DNA from: Ignavibacteriales bacterium
GTDB lineage: Bacteria; Bacteroidota; Ignavibacteria; Ignavibacteriales; Melioribacteraceae
NCBI GenBank assembly: GCA_016177735.1
Contig: JACOUS010000004.1
Location: 1 to 64,000 of the forward strand
DNA length: 64,000 nt
Direction: 5' to 3'
Made by a program: the position numbers and the translations under genes. The notes under the pieces are model-generated. The model made no database searches. It was given only the letters and a program-made list of their open reading frames with translations, and was not told the origin of the DNA. Below are positions 6,924 to 15,100 of this stretch, piece by piece; position 1 is the stretch's first letter; each line of letters starts with the position of its first letter.

Positions 6924-9900
6924 TTACCCGCCTTCATCATAATTTAAAATTGGTCTCAGCCATTTCTCGGCTTCTTTGATGCTGATTCCTTTCCGCTTGC
7001 GGTAATCATCAACTTGATCCTTGCCGATTTTGCCGGTTGTAAAATATTTAGCTTCCGGATGAGCGAAGTATAATCCGCAAACAGAAGCGGCGGGATACAT
7101 TGCCAAACTTTCCGTCAATCTTATCGAAATATTTTTTTCTACATCGAGAAGTTTCCAGATTGTAATTTTTTCTGTGTGATCGGGTTGTGACGGGTAACCG
7201 GGTGCCGGACGAATACCCGCATATTTTTCATCAATCAATTCTACGTTCGAAAAATTTTCCCCCGACGAATATCCCCAAATTTCTTTTCTAACTTTTTCGT
7301 GAAGCAGTTCTGTAAAGGCTTCTGCTAATCTATCTGCAACTGCTTTTGTCATTATCGAATTATAATCATCGTGCTCGGCTTCAAATTGCTTTACTATTTT
7401 TTCAATTCCGAGCCCTGTAGTGATTGCAAACATTCCGATGTAATCATTTACTTTAGATTCTTTTGGTGCAACGAAATCGGCAAGCGCAACATTCGGTATT
7501 CCATCTGATTTTATTGACTGCTGGCGTATTGTATGCAACTCTGCAAGCAGACCTCTGCGCGATTCATCGGCATAAATTTCAATATCATCTTCAAAAGAAT
7601 TTGCCGGGAAGATTCCGATAATTCCGTTTGCCGTTAAAAGTTTTTCTGAAATAATTTTATCGAGCAGTTTGTTCGCATCGTCAAAAATTTTTTCAGCTTC
7701 TTTGCCGTAATTATTATTATCAAAAATTTCAGGGTAACGCCCTTTTAACTCCCAAGTGATGAAGAAGGGATTCCAATCGATGTATTTTCTGATCTCGCTC
7801 AAATCGAAATCTTTGAGCGCGGTAATTCCGGGCTTGATAGGTTTTTTAACGGAATAATTTTCCCAATCATCCAGAAATTTATTTTTGCGTGCTTTTTCCA
7901 AACTCAAATATTCACGCGCAATTTTTTTCTTCGAATGATTTTCACGCAGATGTTCATATTCATCTTTGATCGATTTAACGAAATCATTCTTCGATTCGCT
8001 GTTCAAAAGATTGCCGACAACCGAAACGCTTTTCGATGCATCGAGAACATGCACAGTTGGGTTTGAATATTCCGGCGCAATTTTTACCGCAGTGTGAATC
8101 CGTGAAGTTGTAGCGCCGCCAATCAACAAAGGAATATCGAGTCCCATCCGCTCCATCTCTTTTGCTACATGAACCATTTCATCGAGCGATGGCGTAATTA
8201 ATCCGCTCAATCCGATGATATCAACTTTTTTCTCGACAGCCGTTGATAATATTTTATCGGACGGCACCATCACGCCGAGATCGATCACATCATAATTGTT
8301 GCAGCCAAGCACTACCCCGACAATATTTTTGCCGATGTCGTGAACGTCGCCTTTTACCGTTGCTAACAAAACCAAAGGGGAATTCTTTTTATTATTATTT
8401 CTTGTCTTTTCCGCTTCGATATACGGGATTAAAATGGCTACTGCCTTTTTCATTACACGTGCACTTTTAACAACTTGCGGCAAAAACATTTTTCCCGAAC
8501 CGAACAAATCACCAACAACGTTCATTCCGCTCATCAACGGACCTTCGATAACATCGAGCGGCGAATCATATTTTTTTCTCGCTTCTTCAACATCCTCTTC
8601 GAGGTAATCAACAATTCCTTTTACGAGAGCATGTTTTAAACGTTCTTCCACCGGTGTGCTGCGCCACTCTTCTTCTCTCGCTTCACGTTTAACATCTTTA
8701 TTTAATGAAGCTGCGAACTCGATCAATCTTTCGGTTGCATCGGCACGCCGGTTCAAAATTACATCTTCAACTTTTTCGAGAAAATCTTTTGGTATTTCTT
8801 CATAAACGGCAAGCTGCCCGGCGTTAACAATTCCCATATCCATTCCGGCTTCAATTGTATGATAAAGAAATGCAGAATGCATCGCTTCACGTACAACATC
8901 GTTGCCGCGGAATGAAAAAGAAACATTGCTTACGCCGCCGCTGACTTTTGCATGAGGAAGATTTTTCTTTATCCAGCGCACAGCTTCGATATAGTTTACA
9001 GCATACTGATTGTGTTCTTCAATTCCGGTTGCAATCGCAAAAATGTTCGGATCGAAAATAATATCTTGCGGAGGGAAACCGATTTCTTCCGTTAAAATTT
9101 TGTAAGCACGTTCACAAATATGAATTTTTCTTTCGAGCGTGTCCGCTTGTCCTTTTTCATCGAAAGCCATCACAACAGTTGCGGCGCCGTATCTCAAAAT
9201 TTTTCGTGCATGATCTTTAAATATTTCTTCGCCTTCTTTTAATGAAATTGAATTAACAATCCCTTTGCCTTGCAAACGTTTCAATCCGGCTTCAATAACA
9301 CTCCACTTCGATGAATCCAGCATTACCGGCACTCGCGCGATATCCGGCTCTGATGCAATGAGGTTGAGATATTTTGCTATTGCTTCTTCGGAATTTAACA
9401 GCGCTTCATCCATGTTGATGTCTATAATCTGTGCGCCGTTTTCAACCTGATCTTTTGCAACAGACAACGCTTCATCGTAGTTGCCATCTTTAATCAGTCG
9501 TGCAAATTTGCGGGAGCCGGTTACGTTTGTTCGCTCGCCGATGTTTACAAAATTTGTATCGGGGCGGAATATCATCGGCTCCAATCCGCTCAAACGCAAG
9601 TACGGTTTCACTTCCGGAATTTTTCTCGGCGGATATTTTTCTGCTACTTCGGCAAAAGCTTTAATATGGTCGGGTGTTGTTCCGCAGCATCCTCCGATAA
9701 TATTGAAGAAATTTTCTTTTGCAAATTCTTCGAGCACTTCAGCCATTGATTCGGGCGATTCATCGTAGCTGCCGAATTCGTTCGGGAGTCCGGCATTTGG
9801 ATAGATGCTTACAAATTTATTTGTGATGCGTGAAAGTTCTCCGATAAAGGTTCGCATCTGCGAAGGACCGAGCGAGCAATTCAAACCGACACTCAATAAA

Positions 9901-10619
9901 TTTTTTGTGTGCGCAATTGAAATCCAAAATGCTTCCGTTGTTTGTCCCGAAAGTGTTCTGCCGCTCATATCAACGATAGTACCGGAAATCATTATCGGGA
10001 TGCGTAGATTTTTTTCATCGCACAATTCGGTTATTCCGAACAAAGCGGCTTTTGCATTCAATGTATCGAAAATTGTTTCGACGAGAAGAATATCAACGCC
10101 GCCGTCAATCAATCCGAGCGCTTGTTCTTTGTACGATTCCTTTACCTGATCAAAAGTTACCGCGCGGAAGCCCGGATCGTTTACATCCGGCGAAAGCGAA
10201 AGAGATTTGTTTGTTGGTCCAAATGCGCCGGCAGTAAATCTCGGTTTACCGGGATTCTGTTTTGTGAATTCATCTGCCGCTTCTTTGGCAATTTTTGCCG
10301 CGGCATAATTTATTTCGTAAACAAGATTTTCTGTTTTGTAATCAGCTTGCGAAATTGAAGTAGCATTGAATGTATTCGTTTCAATTATATCCGACCCGGC
10401 AGATAGATATGCTTTGTGAATCTCTTTAATAATTTCAGGCTGGGTTAAAACAAGAATATCGTTGTTCCCTTTTAAATCAACCGGATGATTTTTAAGTTGT
10501 TCACCGCGGAATTGTTCTTCGTTTAATTTGTAACGCTGGATCATCGTTCCCATCGCGCCGTCAAGCACCAGAATTCTCTGTCGCAAAAGATTAGTCAATA
10601 TTTCGAGTTTGTCTTGCAT
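6924..10619 (-). CDS. metH: Cobalamin-dependent methionine synthase
   Basis: A full-length 1231-residue MetH. It transfers the methyl group from 5-methyltetrahydrofolate through cob(I)alamin to homocysteine. Domains in order: homocysteine-binding barrel (1 to about 330) with zinc-ligand cysteines in [11 protein letters not shown] and [12 protein letters not shown]; pterin-binding barrel (about 355-620, with [20 protein letters not shown]); cap and cobalamin domain (about 640-890) with the base-off motif DVHDIGKN; C-terminal reactivation domain with [15 protein letters not shown] for S-adenosylmethionine. No segment is missing. The 155 nt upstream show no recognisable cobalamin or SAM riboswitch. 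The divergent neighbour is hldD. Confidence 0.97.
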   Translation of the reverse strand: MQDKLEILTNLLRQRILVLDGAMGTMIQRYKLNEEQFRGEQLKNHPVDLKGNNDILVLTQPEIIKEIHKAYLSAGSDIIETNTFNATSISQADYKTENLVYEINYAAAKIAKEAADEFTKQNPGKPRFTAGAFGPTNKSLSLSPDVNDPGFRAVTFDQVKESYKEQALGLIDGGVDILLVETIFDTLNAKAALFGITELCDEKNLRIPIMISGTIVDMSGRTLSGQTTEAFWISIAHTKNLLSVGLNCSLGPSQMRTFIGELSRITNKFVSIYPNAGLPNEFGSYDESPESMAEVLEEFAKENFFNIIGGCCGTTPDHIKAFAEVAEKYPPRKIPEVKPYLRLSGLEPMIFRPDTNFVNIGERTNVTGSRKFARLIKDGNYDEALSVAKDQVENGAQIIDINMDEALLNSEEAIAKYLNLIASEPDIARVPVMLDSSKWSVIEAGLKRLQGKGIVNSISLKEGEEIFKDHARKILRYGAATVVMAFDEKGQADTLERKIHICERAYKILTEEIGFPPQDIIFDPNIFAIATGIEEHNQYAVNYIEAVRWIKKNLPHAKVSGGVSNVSFSFRGNDVVREAMHSAFLYHTIEAGMDMGIVNAGQLAVYEEIPKDFLEKVEDVILNRRADATERLIEFAASLNKDVKREAREEEWRSTPVEERLKHALVKGIVDYLEEDVEEARKKYDSPLDVIEGPLMSGMNVVGDLFGSGKMFLPQVVKSARVMKKAVAILIPYIEAEKTRNNNKKNSPLVLLATVKGDVHDIGKNIVGVVLGCNNYDVIDLGVMVPSDKILSTAVEKKVDIIGLSGLITPSLDEMVHVAKEMERMGLDIPLLIGGATTSRIHTAVKIAPEYSNPTVHVLDASKSVSVVGNLLNSESKNDFVKSIKDEYEHLRENHSKKKIAREYLSLEKARKNKFLDDWENYSVKKPIKPGITALKDFDLSEIRKYIDWNPFFITWELKGRYPEIFDNNNYGKEAEKIFDDANKLLDKIISEKLLTANGIIGIFPANSFEDDIEIYADESRRGLLAELHTIRQQSIKSDGIPNVALADFVAPKESKVNDYIGMFAITTGLGIEKIVKQFEAEHDDYNSIMTKAVADRLAEAFTELLHEKVRKEIWGYSSGENFSNVELIDEKYAGIRPAPGYPSQPDHTEKITIWKLLDVEKNISIRLTESLAMYPAASVCGLYFAHPEAKYFTTGKIGKDQVDDYRKRKGISIKEAEKWLRPILNYDEGG

Positions 10620-10774
10620 TATTTTTCTTTCTGAATTTTACTGTGCGAAGCTTTTTCAACTTTTTGTTGGAAAATTTTTTTGTTATGCACGTTGTAGTTG
10701 AATATCGGGATATTTTCTTTAATGGGTATTAATCATTAATTTTCGTTCAAATATAATAAATAAATGAGAAGGAT

Positions 10775-11758
10775 ATGATAGTTGTTACCGGCGGCGCCGG
10801 ATTTATAGGCAGTGCTGTTGTTTGGAAGCTGAATAAAATTGGAGCCGACAAAATTATTGTTGTTGACGAACTCGGCAAAGACGAGAAATGGAAAAACCTG
10901 AACGGATTAAAATTTTCCGACTTCTATCATAAAGATGATTTCATCGGATTGGTTCTGCAAAGGAAAGTTCCTTTTAAAATTACTTCGATTATTCATCTTG
11001 GTGCTTGTTCTGCTACAACAGAAAAAAACGCAGATTATTTGATGGACAACAACGTACACTACTCGCAAGAGCTTGCAAAATTTTCTTTGGAAAACGGTGT
11101 ACGGTTCGTCTATGCTTCTTCTGCGGCTACTTACGGAGACGGTTCAAACGGCTACAACGATGACGAATCAAATCTAAATATACTCCGCCCGATGAACATG
11201 TACGGTTATTCAAAACATCTTTTTGATTTGTGGATCAAAAGAAACGGGTTGATGAATAAAGTTGCCGGACTAAAATATTTCAACGTGTACGGACCGAATG
11301 AATATCACAAAGGAGATATGAGAAGTGTTGTTCATAAAGCATTCGAACAGATACGCGATAACGGCAAAGTGAAACTCTTCAAATCATATTTAAAAGATTA
11401 CAAAGACGGCGAGCAGAAGCGCGATTTTATTTATGTGAAAGATGCCGTTGACATGACTTTATATTTTTGGGAACATCCCGATAAGAACGGAATTTTTAAT
11501 GTTGGAACCGGCAAAGCACAAACGTGGATTGAACTTGTTACTGCATTGTTCAATGCGCTGAGCAAGCCGGTTAAAATTGATTTTGTTGATATGCCCGAAG
11601 ATATACGCGAGAAGTACCAGTATTTTACCGAGGCAAATCTTACAAAACTGAAACAAGCCGGATACGATAAATCTATTTCAAATGTTGAAGACGGAGTTAA
11701 TGATTATGTTAAAAATTATCTTTTGAATGAAGCATATCTCGGCATGTCTAAAGAATAA
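10775..11758 (+). CDS. hldD: ADP-L-glycero-D-manno-heptose 6-epimerase
   Basis: A 327-residue short-chain-dehydrogenase-type epimerase that makes ADP-L-glycero-D-manno-heptose for the LPS inner core. The NAD(P)-binding GGAGFIG motif is at the start, followed by the family's VVDELGKDEKWKNL stretch. The catalytic Tyr-Lys pair is in YGYSKHLFDLWI, and the sugar-binding KYFNVYGPNEYHKGDMRS segment is intact. Length is typical. It supports a Gram-negative envelope with heptose-containing LPS. A four-helix-bundle gene follows 12 nt later. Confidence 0.93.
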   Translation: MIVVTGGAGFIGSAVVWKLNKIGADKIIVVDELGKDEKWKNLNGLKFSDFYHKDDFIGLVLQRKVPFKITSIIHLGACSATTEKNADYLMDNNVHYSQELAKFSLENGVRFVYASSAATYGDGSNGYNDDESNLNILRPMNMYGYSKHLFDLWIKRNGLMNKVAGLKYFNVYGPNEYHKGDMRSVVHKAFEQIRDNGKVKLFKSYLKDYKDGEQKRDFIYVKDAVDMTLYFWEHPDKNGIFNVGTGKAQTWIELVTALFNALSKPVKIDFVDMPEDIREKYQYFTEANLTKLKQAGYDKSISNVEDGVNDYVKNYLLNEAYLGMSKE

Positions 11759-11770
11759 CGGGAGAAAGAT

Positions 11771-12121
11771 TTGTCCAAAAACACTTACCGCGGCGAATTT
11801 AAAAAACGGCTCTACTTTTTCACTCTGAAATTAATCGAGTTCATTGATTCGCTTCCTAAAGATAATGTTTCTCAAAAAATGGGGGATGAACTTTTCAACA
11901 GCGGCACAAATGTTATTGGCAATTACATCGAAGCCTCTGCAGCCACAACAAAAAAAGAAATTAACAATTACACAATTGCTTCTTTGAAAAATACCAACGA
12001 GTGCAAACTATGGCTCGGTTTGATGAGGGACAGCAAACGCGCCAAACCCGAAAAAGTAAAATGGTTTCTGGATGAACTGGATGATATCTCAAAAATTTTA
12101 GCCGACTCGATTAATCAGTAA
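11771..12121 (+). CDS. Four-helix-bundle protein (S23/IVP family)
   Basis: A 116-residue all-helical protein of the four-helix-bundle family (TIGR02436 type), shown by FTLKLIEFIDSLP, the NSGTNVIGNYIEASAA core and the YTIASLKNTNECKLWLGLM segment. Members were first met inside 23S rRNA intervening sequences and are often called S23, but most are free-standing with unknown function. The start is TTG at 11771, supported by GGGAGAAAG just upstream. It is 12 nt after hldD and probably co-transcribed. Confidence 0.8.
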   Translation: MSKNTYRGEFKKRLYFFTLKLIEFIDSLPKDNVSQKMGDELFNSGTNVIGNYIEASAATTKKEINNYTIASLKNTNECKLWLGLMRDSKRAKPEKVKWFLDELDDISKILADSINQ

Positions 12122-12133
12122 TTTTTTTCGTAA

Positions 12134-12176
12134 GTCGAAGTTTACCCGGCACTAATTAGACGGGCGAAGCTTCGAC
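12134..12176. repeat. Imperfect hairpin GTCGAAG/CTTCGAC
   Basis: The 7-bp arms at 12134-12140 and 12170-12176 enclose inner CCCG/CGGG pairing. It lies right after the four-helix-bundle gene and could end that transcript, though no T-run follows. It opens a 329-nt repeat-filled gap before the Nudix gene. Confidence 0.5.
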
Positions 12177-12229
12177 AATTGAAATTTTCCCGGTGATAAA
12201 TTCTGCAAATTATTTGCGAGTGTTATTAA

Positions 12230-12395
12230 TTGCCCCGACATTCCCGTATAAACGGGATTCCGCTTAGCGGTGATATGCCGGGGAGTAAAAAAAGAAAACT
12301 CACATTGACTTTAGCCGCAATTTAAAACCAATTTCGGCTAAAGCCGGAATGAGTGGATTTGTTATTTTCTCCGGCATAAATGCTGGAGCTATTTT
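12230..12395 (+). repeat. Three-way-junction dispersed repeat, copy 2, plus flanking palindromes
   Basis: The outer stem pairs 12233-12241 (CCCCGACAT) with 12275-12283 (ATGCCGGGG; one A-C mismatch). Inner hairpins are 12242-12247/12252-12257 (TCCCGT, ATAA, ACGGGA) and 12260-12263/12267-12270 (CCGC, TTA, GCGG), again followed by TGAT. Compared with copy 1, two outer-stem pairs and one hairpin pair have changed on both sides, preserving pairing. GACTTTAGCCGCAATTT follows, then the inverted TTTCGGCTAAAGCCGG and a CTCCGGCAT/ATGCTGGAG hairpin at about 12369-12388. Confidence 0.75.
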
Positions 12396-12450
12396 AAAGC
12401 AAATCGTATAATTTTTTTTTACAACTTCTTTTTTTGAGAAAGGTACTCTT

Positions 12451-12909
12451 ATGCAGCTTGCAACACTCTGTTATGTAATAGATAACGATAAAACTTTGAT
12501 GCTTCACCGCATCAAGAAAAAAAACGATATACACGAAGGAAAGTGGAACGGACTTGGCGGAAAATTTGAACATGGCGAAACACCCGAAGAATGTGTCATC
12601 CGCGAAGTGAAAGAAGAGAGCGGATTGATTATCACAAATCCGAAACTTCACGGCTTCATCACTTTCCCGATGTTCGACGGCAAAAAAGATTGGTACGTTT
12701 TCTTGTTCACCGCAAAAAACTTCGAAGGGGAATTAATCGATTCTTACGAAGGCAGACTTGAATGGATTCAAAACGATAAATTGTTCGAACTGAATTTGTG
12801 GGACGGCGATGAAATTTTTATGCGCTGGCTGCTGCAAGATAAATTTTTCAGTGCAAAGTTTGTTTACGAAAACGGGAAACTGAAAGAACACAACGTTAAT
12901 TTCTATTAA
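12451..12909 (+). CDS. Nudix hydrolase, MutT/8-oxo-dGTPase-like
   Basis: A 152-residue Nudix protein. The Nudix box is complete: GGKFEHGETPEECVIREVKEESGL, read as G-x5-E-x7-R-E-U-x-E-E-x-G-U, with the REVKEE metal-binding glutamates present. The N-terminal ATLCYVIDNDKTLMLHRIKKKND and WNGLGGK segments resemble the MutT/MTH1 branch that hydrolyses oxidised purine nucleoside triphosphates. The precise nucleotide is not proven. A membrane-protein gene begins 6 nt after its stop. Confidence 0.88.
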   Translation: MQLATLCYVIDNDKTLMLHRIKKKNDIHEGKWNGLGGKFEHGETPEECVIREVKEESGLIITNPKLHGFITFPMFDGKKDWYVFLFTAKNFEGELIDSYEGRLEWIQNDKLFELNLWDGDEIFMRWLLQDKFFSAKFVYENGKLKEHNVNFY

Positions 12910-12915
12910 TAAATT

Positions 12916-13464
12916 ATGCCGAGATTTATAAGAGAAGAGATTGCGCTGAAAGCTCAAGAATGGTCGTTGAACCAGGAAAGAGTTTTCAGCGAAGAATTGA
13001 TGAACAAGCGGATCAATTTCTTTCTGATATTTTTTATTCTTCTGCTCGTTGCTGCTTTCTTCATTAAAGAAAAAGAGATCGTTTCATTCATTCTTGCTGC
13101 CGGAACGGTTATAACATGGATTCTTTCTTTTTCCATTTTCAGCATAACAAGAAAAGTAAACCGTATAATTAAAATGTTGAAGAGGGAAACGGGTCATCCG
13201 CTTTCGTCGCTCGACACCAAAAGTTTTGACCTGATCAACAGATTTTTAATCGGCTACGCGTTGCCGGTATTTTGTTCGGTAATCATTACAATAGGTTCTG
13301 CATTGTCTGTTTCGGGCGCGTTAAATTTGTACATGCCTTTCAAAGAAGAAGTAACGCGCAAAACAGAACAGATAAAAGAAGATGTGAAAAAAAGTCTGCC
13401 GAAGACAAAAGAGAAATCACGCCCGTCAAAATATTTCCAACCGATTGACAGCGTGTCGAAATAA
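12916..13464 (+). CDS. Hypothetical membrane protein with three predicted TM helices
   Basis: A 182-residue protein with hydrophobic spans at roughly residues 34-50 (FFLIFFILLLVAAFF), 56-75 (IVSFILAAGTVITWILSFSI) and 115-135 (YALPVFCSVIITIGSALSVS), and a charged, Lys/Glu-rich C-terminal tail. I do not recognise a family. It starts 6 nt after the Nudix gene, so the two are probably one transcript; nothing else suggests a shared function. Confidence 0.6.
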   Translation: MPRFIREEIALKAQEWSLNQERVFSEELMNKRINFFLIFFILLLVAAFFIKEKEIVSFILAAGTVITWILSFSIFSITRKVNRIIKMLKRETGHPLSSLDTKSFDLINRFLIGYALPVFCSVIITIGSALSVSGALNLYMPFKEEVTRKTEQIKEDVKKSLPKTKEKSRPSKYFQPIDSVSK

Positions 13465-13560
13465 TTTTTTAGCGGCAACCGATTTTAGATTTGTTCGATT
13501 TGTGAGAGCAGTGCAATATTGTTTGTTGAAGCCGGTTTCGTGATAAAACAAGTAATGAAT

Positions 13561-13931
13561 AACACACCCCTTTCGTTCCCCTCTGTAGAGGGGGAAACTC
13601 TTTCGTTTTTTTAATACTGCTATTTAACCGGTTGTGTGAATTAATTTGTAAACCGTTCCGTCAAAAAGAACGCCGGACAGGTAAAACGTTTTTTTTTTCT
13701 CGTTTATCCATTAGCACACGGCTTAGGCAGTGTGTTAATGAAACCCGATTCACTTTGTATAACTGTTTCAACAGTTTCTATTTTTTTGTTTTCTAATTCA
13801 CACAACGGGTGCTATTAGTAAAATGTATGATGCCAAAAGTAAATTTCGCTAGCAAACTATTTTTTATACAAAAAATATTTAATAGCGCGGCTATTTCCCC
13901 TCTCGAGAGGGGAAATGAAAAGGGGTGTGTT
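13561..13931. repeat. Nested palindromic repeat composite bounded by AACACACCCC / GGGGTGTGTT
   Basis: This 371-nt block fills the gap between two convergent genes. Its outer ends are inverted (AACACACCCCTTT at 13561, AAAAGGGGTGTGTT at 13918). Just inside each end is a hairpin: TTCCCCTC/GAGGGG at 13576-13596 and a perfect 22-nt palindrome at 13894-13915. Further in, a 13-bp inverted pair (13631-13643 GTTGTGTGAATTA with 13794-13806) encloses an 11-bp stem at 13709-13719/13730-13740 and the palindrome AACTGTTTCAACAGTTT at 13761-13777, which matches those around the HUH transposase. No gene is evident. Confidence 0.65.
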
Positions 13932-13946
13932 GTAATTTTGTTTGTT

Positions 13947-14738
13947 TCATTTCAACTTTTCCATAAAACCCAGAATCAAGTCGTTAACCATTTCAGGATT
14001 TTCGAGCGGAGTCATGTGTCCGGCATGAGGAATTGCAGAAAACTCTGCCGTTGGAATTCTTGCGGCGAGTTCTCGCATAACCGGCGGCGGAGTTAGCCTA
14101 TCGAACGCACCACAGATTACAAGTGTAGGTATTTTTATCTGCGGGAGAAAAGGAGTTGTATCCGTTCTGCTCATTATTGCAAAGATGCATCCTTTCACTC
14201 CGGCTGGATTTTGTTTGTGTGTTTTATGAAGTGTCGTCAAGAATAATTTTTCTTGTTCTTGCGGAGTTTCATCGGCAAAGCAGTTTGCTACAAATAGATC
14301 CGTAAATTTTATCAATCCCTCTGTGTTGATGAGATTAATATTTGCAGAGCGTCTCAATTTTGCACCATTGTCATCTGCATCGGCGCGCGTATCACATAAA
14401 ATTAATCCGCTGAAAATATTTTGATCGCGTTCAATAGCCCGTAGAGAAATATATCCGCCCATCGAGAGACCGCACAAAACCGGTTTCACTAATTTCAATT
14501 CATTGATCACGGAGAACAAATCATCAACAAAAAATTCCATTGTGTACTGTCCATCGCCGACAATACTTTCGCCAAGTCCGCGTACATCGTATGCAACACA
14601 GTAATAATTATTCTGCAAAGCTTCTATTTGAAAATCCCACATCGAGTGGTCGTATGGAAAACCATGTACAAAAATTATTGACTGCTTTTCGGGACTGCCG
14701 AAAATATTTACAGATAATCCGTTGATTGTAATCTTCAT
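13947..14738 (-). CDS. Alpha/beta hydrolase
   Basis: An alpha/beta-hydrolase-fold protein of 263 residues when started at the ATG at 14738 (MKITINGLSVNIFG), which has AAAGGA about 7 nt upstream; a longer frame begins at 14783 but lacks this support. The oxyanion segment is FVHGFPYDHSMW, the nucleophile elbow CGLSMGGYISL, the acid in CGAFDRLTPP and the catalytic His in IPHAGHMTPLENPE. The overall pattern resembles 3-oxoadipate enol-lactonase-type or general esterases, but no pathway neighbours are present. It converges on the membrane-protein gene across a repeat block. Confidence 0.85.
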   Translation of the reverse strand: MKITINGLSVNIFGSPEKQSIIFVHGFPYDHSMWDFQIEALQNNYYCVAYDVRGLGESIVGDGQYTMEFFVDDLFSVINELKLVKPVLCGLSMGGYISLRAIERDQNIFSGLILCDTRADADDNGAKLRRSANINLINTEGLIKFTDLFVANCFADETPQEQEKLFLTTLHKTHKQNPAGVKGCIFAIMSRTDTTPFLPQIKIPTLVICGAFDRLTPPPVMRELAARIPTAEFSAIPHAGHMTPLENPEMVNDLILGFMEKLK

Positions 14739-14821
14739 AACAAATCCTTTAGCTTTTTTTTCGTAATTTATTAGAGTCTTCAAAAGGGGACTAAAGTGCC
14801 CCGCAATTAGGTTTATAAACT

Positions 14822-14929
14822 AAGGCTGTCTCAGAAGTAAATCTTTTTTAAAAATAGCACGCGGATAAAATCCGATTAAACGGATTACCGCTGATTTTTT
14901 AATTGAACCATTACTTCTGAGCCAACCTC
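14822..14929. mobile_element. MITE-like element with inverted ends
   Basis: A 108-nt segment whose ends are inverted copies: AAGGCTGTCTCAGAAGTAA at 14822-14840 and, reversed, GAGGTTGGCTCAGAAGTAA at 14911-14929. The inner 11 bp are identical. Between them is a GCGGAT/CCGC imperfect hairpin and no coding capacity. The right end with its inner TTGAACCA recurs alone at 24566-24592. This is the layout of a small non-autonomous element; the ends resemble terminal repeats of Bacteroidota transposons, but the parent element is not in the window. Confidence 0.55.
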
Positions 14930-14948
14930 ATTGATTTTGAACAAGAGC

Positions 14949-15042
14949 AAAATTGCCACGAGATTTTCCGTGTAAACGGAATCCCGCAAAGCGGTGATAT
15001 CTCGTGCTATAATATGAAAGAAATGATAGCGGCTTTAGCCGC
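14949..15042 (+). repeat. Three-way-junction dispersed repeat, copy 3
   Basis: The 58 nt from 14949 to 15006 are identical to 6519-6576, including both inner hairpins; only the last outer-stem base differs. After about 20 nt the GCGGCTTTAGCCGCAATT palindrome follows. It occupies the space between the divergent alpha/beta hydrolase and CHASE2 genes, so it lies in or near the 5' region of the CHASE2 transcript. Confidence 0.8.
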
Positions 15043-15100
15043 AATTCTAACACAGTAATAATTTAATTATAACTATATACTACGAAAACTTAGTTCTATT

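Noticed and set aside
10620-10774. Cobalamin or SAM riboswitch upstream of metH
   Set aside because: The 155 nt shared with hldD show no B12-box-like or SAM-type conserved core and are AT-rich.
11771-12121. Ribosomal protein or rRNA intervening sequence
   Set aside because: The four-helix-bundle family is sometimes called S23, but no rRNA is present; it is a free-standing gene after hldD.
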